This document shows positions 33,835-42,678 of a DNA stretch of 64,000 nt, piece by piece. Every line of letters starts with the position of its first letter. Positions within the stretch are counted from its first letter, which is position 1. The DNA is taken from the NCBI RefSeq assembly GCF_003248515.1, contig NZ_QFOB01000004.1:1-64000 (forward strand). The letters are read 5' to 3'. Source of the DNA: Sphingomonas sp. Lineage in GTDB: Bacteria > Pseudomonadota > Alphaproteobacteria > Sphingomonadales > Sphingomonadaceae. Below the pieces are notes generated by a model. It saw only the letters and a program-made list of their open reading frames with translations, had not been told where the DNA came from and did no database searches. A program made the position numbers and the translations under genes.

Positions 33835-34445
33835 GCCTTGAGCTGGCTCGCCGCCTTCGCCGCCGTGGTGATGGCGGCATAATCCTCCACCTTGCGCGGC
33901 ACGATCCAGCTTCCGCCGACGCACAGCACTTCGGGAATGGCGAGCCAATCGGGCGCGCTCGCCAGGCTCACGCCGCCCGTGGGGCAGAAGCGGCACTGGT
34001 AGAAGGGCGCGGCCAGCGCCTTGAGCGCGGGAATGCCGCCGTTGGCCTCCGCCGGGAAGAATTTGAAATGGCTGAGGCCGAGATCCATGCCGAACATGAT
34101 GTCGGCCGCGTTGGCCGTGCCGGGCAGGAAGGGAATGCCGCTGGCGATGGCGGGCTTGCCCAGCGCCTCCGTCAGGCCGGGGCTGACGATGAAGCGCGCG
34201 CCCGCGTCGATCGCGCTCTTCAACTGCGCCTCGTTGGTGACGGTGCCGGCGCCGACAACGGCGCCCTCCACCTTGGCCATTTCGGCGATCACGTCCAGCG
34301 CGGCCGGCGTGCGCAAGGTCACTTCCAGCGCGCGGATGCCGCCCGCCACCAGCGCTTCCGCGATCGGCCGGGCCTGGGCCGCGTCGTCGATCACCAGCAC
34401 CGGGATGACCGGGGCGAGCGTCATGATACCGGCGATGTCGTTCAA
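33831..34445 (-). CDS. eda: 2-dehydro-3-deoxy-6-phosphogluconate aldolase
   Basis: Class I aldolase splitting KDPG into pyruvate and glyceraldehyde 3-phosphate, the final step of the uronate pathway encoded further along. The 204-residue product has the family segments APVIPVLVIDD, GGIRALEVTLRTPAALDVI, VVGAGTVTN, ARFIVSPGLT, and the Schiff-base lysine in LSHFKFFPAEANGG, then CPTGGVS. A TTG start at 34445 is chosen because GGAGG at 34451-34455 lies five bases upstream; ATG at 34421 is an alternative. It follows the alpha/beta hydrolase gene by 22 bp and is coupled to cobO by GTGA. Confidence 0.94.
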   Translation of the reverse strand: MNDIAGIMTLAPVIPVLVIDDAAQARPIAEALVAGGIRALEVTLRTPAALDVIAEMAKVEGAVVGAGTVTNEAQLKSAIDAGARFIVSPGLTEALGKPAIASGIPFLPGTANAADIMFGMDLGLSHFKFFPAEANGGIPALKALAAPFYQCRFCPTGGVSLASAPDWLAIPEVLCVGGSWIVPRKVEDYAAITTAAKAASQLKA

Positions 34446-34467
34446 TGTTGCCTCCGCACTCGAATGT

Positions 34468-35463
34468 TCAGCCCAGGCCCTGCGTCCGCGCCCAGGCGAG
34501 GAACAGGTCCGGCCACGCTTCGGCCGGCTTGCCCATCGCGAGCCGCAATCCGAATCCATGTCCCCCGGCCGTGAACAGATGCGTCTCGACCGGTATGCCG
34601 GCCTTCTTCAACGCCGCGCGATAAAGCAAGCTGTTCTCGACGGGCACGACCGGATCATCCTCCGCATGCACCAGAAAAGTAGGTGGAGTAGCACGGGTGA
34701 CGTTGTTGGCGGGCGTGTGCGCGGCTTCCAGCGCGGGCGGGGCATCCTTGCCGATCAGCAGCTCGCGCGATCCCGGATGCGCGATCGGCAATGTCATGGA
34801 TTGCACGGCATAGATGGGCGCGGCCACATCCGGCCGCGCGCTCAGCCGATCGGCGGCGTCCACGGGATCATACACCTTCGCATCGAAGCGCGTCGAAAGA
34901 TCGGCGCAGACATGGCCGCCCGCCGAAAAGCCCATCGCCGCGATCCTCTCCGGGAACAGCCCATAATCGCGCGCCCGCGCCCGAATGATCCTCATCGCCC
35001 GCTGCGCATCGGAAAGCGCCACATCCGGCCCGGCCTTCCAGCCATCACCCGGCAGGCGATAGAAAAGCACGAACACGGTCCACCCGCGCGCGGAAAGCCA
35101 GCGCCCTATCTCATAGCCCTCCTTGTCGATCACCACGCGCGCATAGCCGCCGCCGGGCGTCACCATCACCGCCGATCCGTTGGGAATGCGCGGCCGGAAC
35201 ACGACGAGACGCGGCCGGATCGTGCCATGGACGGATCGATCGGTCAGCCCCGCATCCCGGCTGCGTTCGTCGACGATCTCCACAGGCGGCATGGCGGGCA
35301 TGCCCGGCGCCCCCCTCGGCCAGAGATCGATCGTCTCATCGGGCTCGGGCAGGCCGGCGGCGACATGCCCCCCGGCGACGGCGGGCGGTGGCGTCTGCGC
35401 CATCACCCGTGCGGCGAGGCCCGCGGCGGCGGCGGAAACGAGCAGGGTGCGGCGGTTCATCAT
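34468..35463 (-). CDS. Secreted alpha/beta hydrolase, probable esterase
   Basis: A 331-residue exported serine hydrolase. A twin-arginine-like leader MNRRTLLVSAAAAGLAARVMA is followed by an oxyanion segment MVTPGGGYARV, the nucleophile elbow AMGFSAGGHVCAD, an Asp in HAEDDPVVPVENS and the catalytic His in TAGGHGFGLRL. This order is that of acetyl-xylan-esterase-like or carbohydrate esterases in polysaccharide loci. Two adjacent Met codons (35463 and 35460) are possible starts. Deacetylation or demethylation of the imported or surface polysaccharide is a reasonable inference given neighbours (TonB receptor upstream, eda downstream). Confidence 0.85.
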   Translation of the reverse strand: MMNRRTLLVSAAAAGLAARVMAQTPPPAVAGGHVAAGLPEPDETIDLWPRGAPGMPAMPPVEIVDERSRDAGLTDRSVHGTIRPRLVVFRPRIPNGSAVMVTPGGGYARVVIDKEGYEIGRWLSARGWTVFVLFYRLPGDGWKAGPDVALSDAQRAMRIIRARARDYGLFPERIAAMGFSAGGHVCADLSTRFDAKVYDPVDAADRLSARPDVAAPIYAVQSMTLPIAHPGSRELLIGKDAPPALEAAHTPANNVTRATPPTFLVHAEDDPVVPVENSLLYRAALKKAGIPVETHLFTAGGHGFGLRLAMGKPAEAWPDLFLAWARTQGLG

Positions 35464-35582
35464 CGGCGGGCTTCCAGATTCACGAAGCGGAAAAAGGACC
35501 GCACCCCAACGGGGGGCGCGGCCCAGCGGAGGAGCCGTCATAGTCCATCGACACGCCCGCGAGAGACACTCTTTCGCGCCGG

Positions 35583-35640
35583 ATCGAGGCGCGATGCCCT
35601 CCCCGTCGATCGCCGCGAGGGAAAGGAACGGCGCCTCGAT
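35583..35640 (-). repeat. 10-bp inverted repeat between TonB receptor and esterase genes
   Basis: ATCGAGGCGC (35583-35592) and GCGCCTCGAT (35631-35640) are perfect inverse copies separated by 38 bases, in the 217-bp gap after the receptor gene. It can form a long-loop hairpin that may partially terminate or stabilise the receptor message before the metabolic genes. Confidence 0.45.
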
Positions 35641-35680
35641 GCGCAGGGGCGAAGGCAGGCGATCGCCCGCTTCGCAAAGC

Positions 35681-38659
35681 CTACAGCTTCAGGCGCGCGC
35701 CGAGCAGGAAGGTGCGACCGAAGTGGTTGTTCTCGTAATTCCGGTTCGCATCGAGATCGGTATAGCGATCTCGATATTCGTCGGTCAGGTTCGTGCCTTC
35801 CAGCGACACCTCCAGATATTCGGTCAGCTTGTAGCGGATCGAGGCATCCACGTTGATCGTGCTGTTATAGCCTTCGAAGACGTTGCCCGTGCCCGAGCCC
35901 GCATCCACATAAGGCCCGCGATAGGCGATCGAGGCGCGCGCGCTGAACTTCTTGTCCTCATAATAAAGCGTCGCATTGTAGGAGCGCTTCGAGAGGCCAT
36001 AGAGTGTTGTCTTGCGCGTGACGTTTACGAGGGGGCCGAATGTGCAGGCCGGATTGGGGTTTGCCTGAGTAGGCGTGCCTGGGACACAAGCGTTCACTAC
36101 CGGCCCGGACTGAGTGTAGTTGGCGGACGAGGTGATGAAAGTCGCGTTGGCCAGCACGCCGAAATTCTTGAGGAAACCCGGCAGGAAGCGGAAGCTGGAC
36201 TGGAGCGCGACCTCGATGCCCTTCAGGCTGGCGCCCGTGCCGTTCGTGGTCGTGTTGATCGTCCAAAGCTGCCCCTCGGGATTGGATGCCGCCGGCGAGG
36301 AGGCTATTATGAGCGAAAGCGGCAGGCCGGTGGAGGCATAGGTGCCGCTGGTCGTGACCCCCACGGGGAAGCTTTCGACATCCTTCTTGAAGCCCGCGAC
36401 CGAGAAGAGCGACTGCGGCGCGAAATACCATTCCACCGAAAGATCGTAGGCGGTGGCACGGAAGGGTTCGAGGCGGGGATTGCCGAACGTGATCCGGTAG
36501 CCAAAGCCGTCCACCGATCCGCCCGGCGTGAGATTGCCGAGTGACGGACGCGTCATCACCTTGGCGATGGAGCCGCGCACGATCAGCTTCTCGGTGGGAA
36601 ACAGGGCCACGTTCATCGCCGGCAGCCAATCGTCATAACTGCGCTTCACGGTCACGGTCGCGCCATTGTTCAGGCCGGTCGAGGTCTGGCGCGTGCCGGC
36701 ATAGCGCATGCCCAGATTGGCGGCATAGCGCAGGCCGAACATGTCGCCCTTCAGATCGAACTGGAGATAGGCGCCGCGCACCTCTTCGGTCACGTTGCGG
36801 ATATTGCCCGAATCCACCACCAGCGGGCGGCCGTACAGCCCGGTATAGTTGGCGGCGGCATTGATGTTCGGGATCAGGAAGGTCGTGGTCGTGCCCGAAG
36901 GCTGGCCACCGCTGCCGATGTTGAACGTCTCGCCGAGACTGCCCGCCGGAAAACCATAGACGGCGCTGGAGCCGAAGACGGACGAGGCCGTGCAGGTCAC
37001 GCTGTTGCCATTGAAGGTCACGGTCGTCGGCGTCGTCACGGTCGGGCAGATCGTGGTATCGCGCGTATAGGCCTTGGAATCGAATTCGAACCGGCGATAG
37101 ACGCCGCCCGCCTTCACCGTGAAGGCATCCGGCACCGCATCCCATTCGGTGCGCAGCTGCGCGGTGCGGAACTTGTTGACCGTATCCGAGGGGCGATCGC
37201 GTATCTCGGCAAGCTGGAAGTTCGCCGGATCGGTAACGCTGGTGCCGAAGACCAGCTTGGGCGATCGCATGTCGCTATAATCGTAGCTGTAATTCTGCGC
37301 GTCGCGATCGTCGAACACGAAGGTCGTCTCCACCGGGATCGTCGCGCTCGATTTGGAAAGGCCGCCCAGCAGCGTGAAGCGCAGGCGATCCGTCACATCC
37401 TGATCCCAGGTCGATCCGATCTGCCAGAATTTCGTCTGGGATTTGCGCAGGTAATGTTCGGTGCGAACCCACGCATCGTTCAGCGTGGCGGAGATCATGT
37501 TGCCGTTTGCATCATAGACCGGGTTGAGCACGTCCACGGAGCGCTCGTTCGAACGCAGCAGCACCTCGCCCCATTTCTCCTCGCGCGTTTCCTTGAAGCG
37601 CGAGAAGAGGCCGTCGATCGAAACCTTGGTCTCGTCGCGCGGCGACCATTGCACGCTGCCCGTCACGCCCAGCCGCTCGCGATCATGGCGGATCGAGCCA
37701 TAGCGCGGGATGCGCGGATGGAAGGCGAGCGCGGCCTGATCGCAGGCCGTGCTCGATCGATAATTGCCGCCGCTGTTGCTGGAACGGGTCGAACTGGTGT
37801 TGCTGCTGTAGAAGCAGGGCGTGCCGTTCACGCTATCGAAGCGCGCCTGTGCCCAGCGCACCGTATTGTTGCCCAGTTCGTAATTGTTGGTCTTGCTGTA
37901 GGCCGCCGACAGCGAGGCGCCGAACGTGCCCTCGGGATTCTTCCAGGAGACGAGGCCGGCGAGGCGCGGCCCGAAATTCTTGGAAAGATCGTTATAGCTC
38001 GCCTGGCCCGAGCCGACGAAGGTGAAGCCGGTCTTGCCGGCCAGCGGATTGCCGGTGTTGAGATCCACCACCGCGCCCAGCGATCCTTCGTCCAGCGAGG
38101 CTTCCGCCGTCTTGTGGACGACGATCGAGTTGAAGAGTTCAGAGGCGAAGACATTGAAATCGAAGGCGCGATCGCGATTGGCGCTGGCGCCGTCCGTGGA
38201 TGTGGCGACCGTTTCCAGCCCGTTGACGCGGACACGGGTGAATTGCGCGCCAAGGCCGCGCACCGTGATCGCGCGGCCTTCGCCTGCATCGCGCTGGATC
38301 GAGATGCCGGGAATGCGCTGGAGCGATTCTGCGAGATTCTGGTCGGGGAACTTGGCGATATCCTCCGCCACGATCGCGTCGACCGCCGAGATCGACTCGC
38401 GCTTCACCGTCAGCGCCGCATCCAGCGAGCGACGGAAACCGGTGACAACGATATCCTGCGCGGCGCTCTCGGAAAGGGCGGGAGCGGCTTCGGGCGCGGC
38501 CTGCGTCGCCGGTGTCTCGGAAGCGGGCGATGTCGCGCTGGTTTGCGCGGCCGCGGCTGCCGGCGACAGCAGGCCCAGGGCGAGAACGGCGGACGATGCT
38601 CCTGCAAACCGAGCGAAAATTCCGCTGCGGCCGGCAAATGGTGATGCACCCTTGGTCAT
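35681..38659 (-). CDS. TonB-dependent receptor (Xanthomonas/Caulobacter type), likely oligouronide uptake
   Basis: Outer-membrane receptor of 992 residues, in the TIGR01782-like group often tied to plant polysaccharides. A long signal peptide with AVLALGLLSPAAAAAQ is followed by a Ala/Pro/Ser-rich linker, a TonB-box-like QDIVVTGFRRS, and a plug with NLAESLQRIPGISIQRDAGE and ITVRGLGAQFTRVRVNGLE. A large barrel ends FLLGARLKL. ATG at 38659 has AGGGGAAGG upstream. Its promoter region contains the dyad GGTAACCGGTGTCA (38827-38840) shared with uronate genes, which supports import of galacturonate-containing oligosaccharides. Confidence 0.92.
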   Translation of the reverse strand: MTKGASPFAGRSGIFARFAGASSAVLALGLLSPAAAAAQTSATSPASETPATQAAPEAAPALSESAAQDIVVTGFRRSLDAALTVKRESISAVDAIVAEDIAKFPDQNLAESLQRIPGISIQRDAGEGRAITVRGLGAQFTRVRVNGLETVATSTDGASANRDRAFDFNVFASELFNSIVVHKTAEASLDEGSLGAVVDLNTGNPLAGKTGFTFVGSGQASYNDLSKNFGPRLAGLVSWKNPEGTFGASLSAAYSKTNNYELGNNTVRWAQARFDSVNGTPCFYSSNTSSTRSSNSGGNYRSSTACDQAALAFHPRIPRYGSIRHDRERLGVTGSVQWSPRDETKVSIDGLFSRFKETREEKWGEVLLRSNERSVDVLNPVYDANGNMISATLNDAWVRTEHYLRKSQTKFWQIGSTWDQDVTDRLRFTLLGGLSKSSATIPVETTFVFDDRDAQNYSYDYSDMRSPKLVFGTSVTDPANFQLAEIRDRPSDTVNKFRTAQLRTEWDAVPDAFTVKAGGVYRRFEFDSKAYTRDTTICPTVTTPTTVTFNGNSVTCTASSVFGSSAVYGFPAGSLGETFNIGSGGQPSGTTTTFLIPNINAAANYTGLYGRPLVVDSGNIRNVTEEVRGAYLQFDLKGDMFGLRYAANLGMRYAGTRQTSTGLNNGATVTVKRSYDDWLPAMNVALFPTEKLIVRGSIAKVMTRPSLGNLTPGGSVDGFGYRITFGNPRLEPFRATAYDLSVEWYFAPQSLFSVAGFKKDVESFPVGVTTSGTYASTGLPLSLIIASSPAASNPEGQLWTINTTTNGTGASLKGIEVALQSSFRFLPGFLKNFGVLANATFITSSANYTQSGPVVNACVPGTPTQANPNPACTFGPLVNVTRKTTLYGLSKRSYNATLYYEDKKFSARASIAYRGPYVDAGSGTGNVFEGYNSTINVDASIRYKLTEYLEVSLEGTNLTDEYRDRYTDLDANRNYENNHFGRTFLLGARLKL

Positions 38660-38826
38660 GAAAAAAGCCTTCCCCTGTTGCAGAGCGACGTCGCCAGGCG
38701 ACCGCGGACGAGGGCGGCCAGCCGCGGACACAGCCGTCGGGAAAGAATGCCAGGGGCGCTGAAAGCGCGCCTTCAGGTCCATCTCCGAGACCACGCCACC
38801 GGTTTTTGCTCTTGCTTGTTCGTTTT

Positions 38827-38840
38827 GGTAACCGGTGTCA
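38827..38840. promoter_or_regulatory. LacI-type operator shared by TonB receptor and cupin genes
   Basis: GGTAACCGGTGTCA lies between the divergent receptor (start 38659) and cupin (start 38907) genes. The AACCGGTGTCA core is identical to sites at 44409-44422 and 45921-45934 and, in reverse, to 48137-48150 and 51129-51142. The central CG dyad is typical of LacI-family operators; the regulator is probably the one encoded at 47038-48078. Confidence 0.8.
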
Positions 38841-38906
38841 TCGTGTTATCTTAGCCGCGCCGCCAGTGTCAACAGACTGTTGCGGGATTGCGAGGGGAAA
38901 GGATGG

Positions 38907-39314
38907 ATGCGGAGCCTGATCGCCTTTGCCGCCGCCGCCACTGCGCTGGCGGCCGGTCGACCGCCGCTCGTGATCGAAGAGGGGCCGACGATGCGCGACG
39001 AGCCCCCGCCCCATGGCGCGATCGGCATGAGCACGGCCTATCGCATCAGCGATGCGGTGCCCGGCCGCACGATGGAATTCCGCAAGCGCATCCTCCACGT
39101 CGGCGCCGCGATCGGCCCGCACCCGATCGCGCATGACGAGGTCTATCATGTGCTGTCGGGCGAAGGCGTGGTCCTCTCCGGCGGCAGGGAAGCGCCGATC
39201 GGCCCGGGCGCGACCGCCTATCTCTACAGCGGCGAGACGGTCGGCATCCGCCAGGTGGGCAAGCAGCCGCTGGCCCTCATCATCGCCTACCCCCTCCCCT
39301 CGCCCGCTCCATGA
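38907..39314 (+). CDS. Cupin-domain protein, possibly KdgF-like
   Basis: A 135-residue protein with a short hydrophobic N-terminus (MRSLIAFAAAATALAAG) that may act as a signal peptide. A single cupin barrel follows, with the metal-type motif GPHPIAHDEVYHVLSGEGVV and the second motif GPGATAYLYSG. Single-domain cupins of pectin loci (KdgF) linearise 4,5-unsaturated galacturonate. That role would fit here because the gene starts 67 bp from a uronate-type operator. The motif has fewer His than typical KdgF, and a secreted location would differ, so the functional call is tentative. The start has AGGGGAAAGG upstream. Confidence 0.7.
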   Translation: MRSLIAFAAAATALAAGRPPLVIEEGPTMRDEPPPHGAIGMSTAYRISDAVPGRTMEFRKRILHVGAAIGPHPIAHDEVYHVLSGEGVVLSGGREAPIGPGATAYLYSGETVGIRQVGKQPLALIIAYPLPSPAP

Positions 39315-39425
39315 CGGTGCAATCCCCGCAGCGCGACGTGGGTGCGATCGGGATTTGAAGACAAGCGCCGGGAAGCCGCACCGCGAAACCCCGTGCCACA
39401 TCACGCCTCCACAAAGGAGGGCTAC

Positions 39426-39893
39426 ATGTCATTTTGTGTCGTGGGGCTCGATCCAGCCCCGTTCGAACATCTGGTCGGCCTCCCCGACGCCGCGTTGAAG
39501 GCGCTTGGAGCTACGCGGATCATCGTCGATGCAAAACCCGGCTTTCCCGATCGTGTGACGGTGCGCGATCTGGAAATCGGCGAAACGGCGATCCTGCTCA
39601 ATTACGAGCATCAGCCTGCGCAGACGGCCTATCGATCGCGCCACGCCATTTTCGTGGGAGAAGGATTGGGACAGGCGCTGGATCTGGTCGATCGTCTGCC
39701 AGACGCGATCCTTTCCCGGCAGATCTCGCTTCGCGCATTCAGTGCATCGGGGGAAATGCTCGACGCCGAACTTGCCGATGGCTCTTTTCTCGAGCCGATC
39801 ATTTCCCGTTTTCTCGCTGATCCGGGTGTCGCTTATCTGCACGCTTATTATGCGAAACGAGGCTGCTATGCCGCCCGTATCGAACGATGCTGA
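39426..39893 (+). CDS. DUF1203 family protein
   Basis: A 155-residue soluble protein matching the DUF1203 family, whose members have no established function. Family features visible are the N-terminal SFCVVGLDPAPFEHLVGLPD, the pattern ILLNYEHQPAQTAYRSRHAIFVGEG and the C-terminal YLHAYYAKRGCYAARIER. There is no signal peptide or membrane segment. The start ATG at 39426 has AGGAGGG seven to eight bases upstream, a strong ribosome site. It follows the cupin gene by 111 bp on the same strand, but the gap suggests its own promoter. Confidence 0.82.
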   Translation: MSFCVVGLDPAPFEHLVGLPDAALKALGATRIIVDAKPGFPDRVTVRDLEIGETAILLNYEHQPAQTAYRSRHAIFVGEGLGQALDLVDRLPDAILSRQISLRAFSASGEMLDAELADGSFLEPIISRFLADPGVAYLHAYYAKRGCYAARIERC

Positions 39894-39971
39894 CGCTATC
39901 GCTTCCCGATGAAAGCCGGCGCGTCACCCTCCGCCGCGGCGGGCAGCTATGGGAAGGCACGCCGCGTTCGC

Positions 39972-41537
39972 TCACGTCCCCGGCTGAATGTAGGGCACGC
40001 GCGCGAACAACTCCCGCTGCCATTTGCGCGGATCATTCTCCACGCGGGATGTCGCGTCGAAGATCATCGTCGATCGCGTCGTCAGGTCATAGCGCGGCCA
40101 GACCGGCGCGCCCGCATGATGGGGATCGCCCGTCCTGGCGAAGGCGACGAAGCTTTCCTGCATGGCACCGCTCGCCGCGCGCGCATCCGCGCCCGTGCCG
40201 GTCTGCGATCCCGCCGCATCCAGCGTGCCGAAGACGAGCGGTATGTCCATCGTATGGAAGGCGCCGCGCCGCGGATCGGTGCGCGAGGCGAAATCCACCT
40301 GATAAACCCAGCCCGGTACGCCCGCCCGTGCGCGCGCTTCCGCCTCGATCACCTGCCCGCGCCAACTGCGCCCGGCGGTGGTGGCGCCGTAAAAGACGTC
40401 GAGCGGCGTCCAGTCCGGAAACTGTCTGCGATATTCGGCCACGACCCATTCGGGCAGGATGTCCACGCGCAGCTCCGGCGCCATCCGTGCTGCCACATTG
40501 TCCCAGGTCAGCCCGCGCACCTTCGGCGAATCCGGGCCGATGAAGGCGCGCGTCTCGTCATGCGTGTTGCCCAGCATCATCGGAATACCGGCCCCTTGCG
40601 GGTTCGCATCCGGCCAGAAGGGGTGACGCGTCAGCCATTTCATGTCGAGCACCGGCCCGAAATAGACGCCGCCGCCCAGCACCGGATCGATCGCATCCAG
40701 CGCGGCGACGAGCGCTTCGGCTGGCTTGGCAAGCAGCGCGCCAAGATCCGTTTCCGCCACGCCGAGCTTTGCGAGATAGGATCGCGCCCGCGCGGTGGCG
40801 TTCATCGGGCCGGATGCCGTCACCTGCTGGCCGCTCATCGTCGCGGCGCGCTGGAACAGGCCGGCGGCTGCGGGCATGCCCATCATCGTGGCGATCTTCG
40901 CGCCCCCGCCGGATTGGCCGAACACCATCACGCGCGCCGGATCGCCGCCGAAGGCCGCGATATTGTCGCGCACCCACTGGAGCGCGAGGATGAGATCCAG
41001 CTGCCCGGCATTGCCGCTGTCGGCGAAGCGCGGATCGAGCCTTGCCAGATAGAGATAGCCGAAGGCATTGAGCCGGTGGTTGACCGTCACCACCACCACG
41101 TCACCACGCGCGGCCAGCCTGTGCCCGTCGTTCAACGGATCCGTGACGCTGCCGTTCGAATAGGCGCCGCCATGGATATAGAGCATCACCGGCCGGGCCA
41201 CGCCGGGACGAGGCTCCGCCGTCCAGATGTTCAGGAACAGGCAGTCTTCCGATTGCGGCTGATATTGCCGGTCGTCCTGGGGGCAGACCGGCCCGAAGGC
41301 GCGCGCCTCCACCCGCCTGCCCGGCGTCGCCACGGTCACGGGCGCCCGAAAGCGCTCCGCACGTCCATAACGTATACCCCGGAAGACCGTGACGCCATCC
41401 TCGCGGGCACCCATGAAATCGCCCGCCGGCGCGCGCACGCGATCCGCCGCCCCCCGGGCGCGCAGGATGGTGGGCAGCATCGCCGCACCCGCGCCGGTCA
41501 TCACGGACCGGCGCGACCAGCCATCAGCGGCGGACAT
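39972..41537 (-). CDS. Secreted type-B carboxylesterase
   Basis: A 521-residue carboxylesterase (PF00135 type) exported by a twin-arginine-like signal (SRRSVMTGAGAAMLPTILRA). It has the family sequence FRGIRYGRAERF, the SEDCLFLNIW motif, the oxyanion loop YIHGGAYSNG, nucleophile elbow VFGQSGGGAK, and a C-terminal His region FHTMDIPLVFG. Its start overlaps the kdgK end by 14 bp, so it is the last gene of the rpiB-kduD-kdgK unit. A role in removing acyl or methyl esters from pectin-like sugars is inferred from that linkage. Confidence 0.88.
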   Translation of the reverse strand: MSAADGWSRRSVMTGAGAAMLPTILRARGAADRVRAPAGDFMGAREDGVTVFRGIRYGRAERFRAPVTVATPGRRVEARAFGPVCPQDDRQYQPQSEDCLFLNIWTAEPRPGVARPVMLYIHGGAYSNGSVTDPLNDGHRLAARGDVVVVTVNHRLNAFGYLYLARLDPRFADSGNAGQLDLILALQWVRDNIAAFGGDPARVMVFGQSGGGAKIATMMGMPAAAGLFQRAATMSGQQVTASGPMNATARARSYLAKLGVAETDLGALLAKPAEALVAALDAIDPVLGGGVYFGPVLDMKWLTRHPFWPDANPQGAGIPMMLGNTHDETRAFIGPDSPKVRGLTWDNVAARMAPELRVDILPEWVVAEYRRQFPDWTPLDVFYGATTAGRSWRGQVIEAEARARAGVPGWVYQVDFASRTDPRRGAFHTMDIPLVFGTLDAAGSQTGTGADARAASGAMQESFVAFARTGDPHHAGAPVWPRYDLTTRSTMIFDATSRVENDPRKWQRELFARVPYIQPGT

Positions 41538-42531
41538 CGAGCCCGCCGGCCAGGAACGCATCGATGTCGGCCTGCCGGAAGAGAGCCGCATCGCCGGGCA
41601 GCGAATGCTTGAGCGCGGTCAGCGCGAGGCCGGTCTGTGCCGCCTGCGCGATGTCTCCGCCCTGCCGCAGCGCGTGCAACACGCCGGAGGCAAAGGCATC
41701 CCCGCCGCCGATGCGATCGACGATCCCCGCCAGGATGATCTCCTCGGTCTGGGCGTGGTCCTGGCGCCCGTCGATCCGCGCCGAAAGGCGGTTCTGGTCG
41801 GCCGTGTCCACATGCCGCGCGGTGGACGCGATCAATTGCAGCTTCGGGAAGGCGGCGAACGCCGCGTCCGCCGCCACCTGCCGCCGATCCTCGCCCTCGC
41901 CGCCGAAATCGCGCTGGAGCAGCAGCGCGATATCGCGATGATTGCCGAACAATATGTCCGCCCTGGAAACCAGCTCCATCAGGATTGCGCGCGGGTTGGA
42001 ATCCCAGCGTTCCCACAATTTCGCGCGATAATTGCCATCGAACGAGATCGGCACGCCACGCGCCACGGCGGCCTCCGCCGCCGCGATCGCGGCCTTCGCG
42101 GGCACGGGACCAAGCGCCGGCGTGATGCCTGAGAGGTGGAGCCGATCCACGCCATCGAGCAGCGCATTCCAGTCCCACAGGTCGGCCGGGGCTTCCGCGA
42201 AGGAGGATCCGGCGCGATCATAGATCACCTCGGTCGCGCGCATGCCCGCGCCGGACGTGACCATGTAGAGACCCATCCGCTCGCCGCCATACAGGATGGT
42301 CTTCGTATCCACGCCATGCCCGCGCAGCGTGGTGACGGCCGCGCGGCCCAGATCATTATCCGGCACGCGGCTGACCAGCCCCACGTCATGGCCCAGCCGC
42401 GCCAGCGCGGTGACGACATTGGCCTCGGCGCCGGCCAGCCACACATCCAGCTTCGGCGTCTGCAGCAGCATCTCCCGCCCCGGAGGCGAGAGCCGCCACA
42501 TCATTTCACCGAACGCGAGAAACCTGCCCAT
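41524..42531 (-). CDS. kdgK: 2-dehydro-3-deoxygluconate kinase
   Basis: PfkB-family sugar kinase phosphorylating KDG to KDPG, the substrate of Eda encoded at 33831-34445. The 335-residue product begins FLAFGEMMWRLSPPG, has WLAGAEANVVTALARLGHDV near the N-terminus, and ends with the PfkB signature IVDRIGGGDAFASGVLHAL, whose Asp is the catalytic base. Length is normal. It lies between kduD and the carboxylesterase on the same strand; a 10-bp inverted repeat is in the 147-bp gap before it. Confidence 0.94.
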   Translation of the reverse strand: MGRFLAFGEMMWRLSPPGREMLLQTPKLDVWLAGAEANVVTALARLGHDVGLVSRVPDNDLGRAAVTTLRGHGVDTKTILYGGERMGLYMVTSGAGMRATEVIYDRAGSSFAEAPADLWDWNALLDGVDRLHLSGITPALGPVPAKAAIAAAEAAVARGVPISFDGNYRAKLWERWDSNPRAILMELVSRADILFGNHRDIALLLQRDFGGEGEDRRQVAADAAFAAFPKLQLIASTARHVDTADQNRLSARIDGRQDHAQTEEIILAGIVDRIGGGDAFASGVLHALRQGGDIAQAAQTGLALTALKHSLPGDAALFRQADIDAFLAGGLDVRR

Positions 42532-42586
42532 TCACGTCTCCTAACGCCCGCCCGGTTCGAACAGCTTCAGGCGAAGCCGGGAAGCG

Positions 42587-42633
42587 CCTGTCGAGAATCT
42601 CCGCATCCACTTCCCGACCACGATCTCGACAGG
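42587..42633 (-). repeat. 10-bp inverted repeat between kduD and kdgK
   Basis: CCTGTCGAGA (42587-42596) and TCTCGACAGG (42624-42633) are perfect inverse copies with a 27-base loop. The element sits in the intercistronic gap of the uronate operon and could be a message-processing or stabilising hairpin. Confidence 0.45.
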
Positions 42634-42678
42634 CCCGATCCCCGCTCGAAGCGAACAAGGGATATCATCTGTCCCGGC

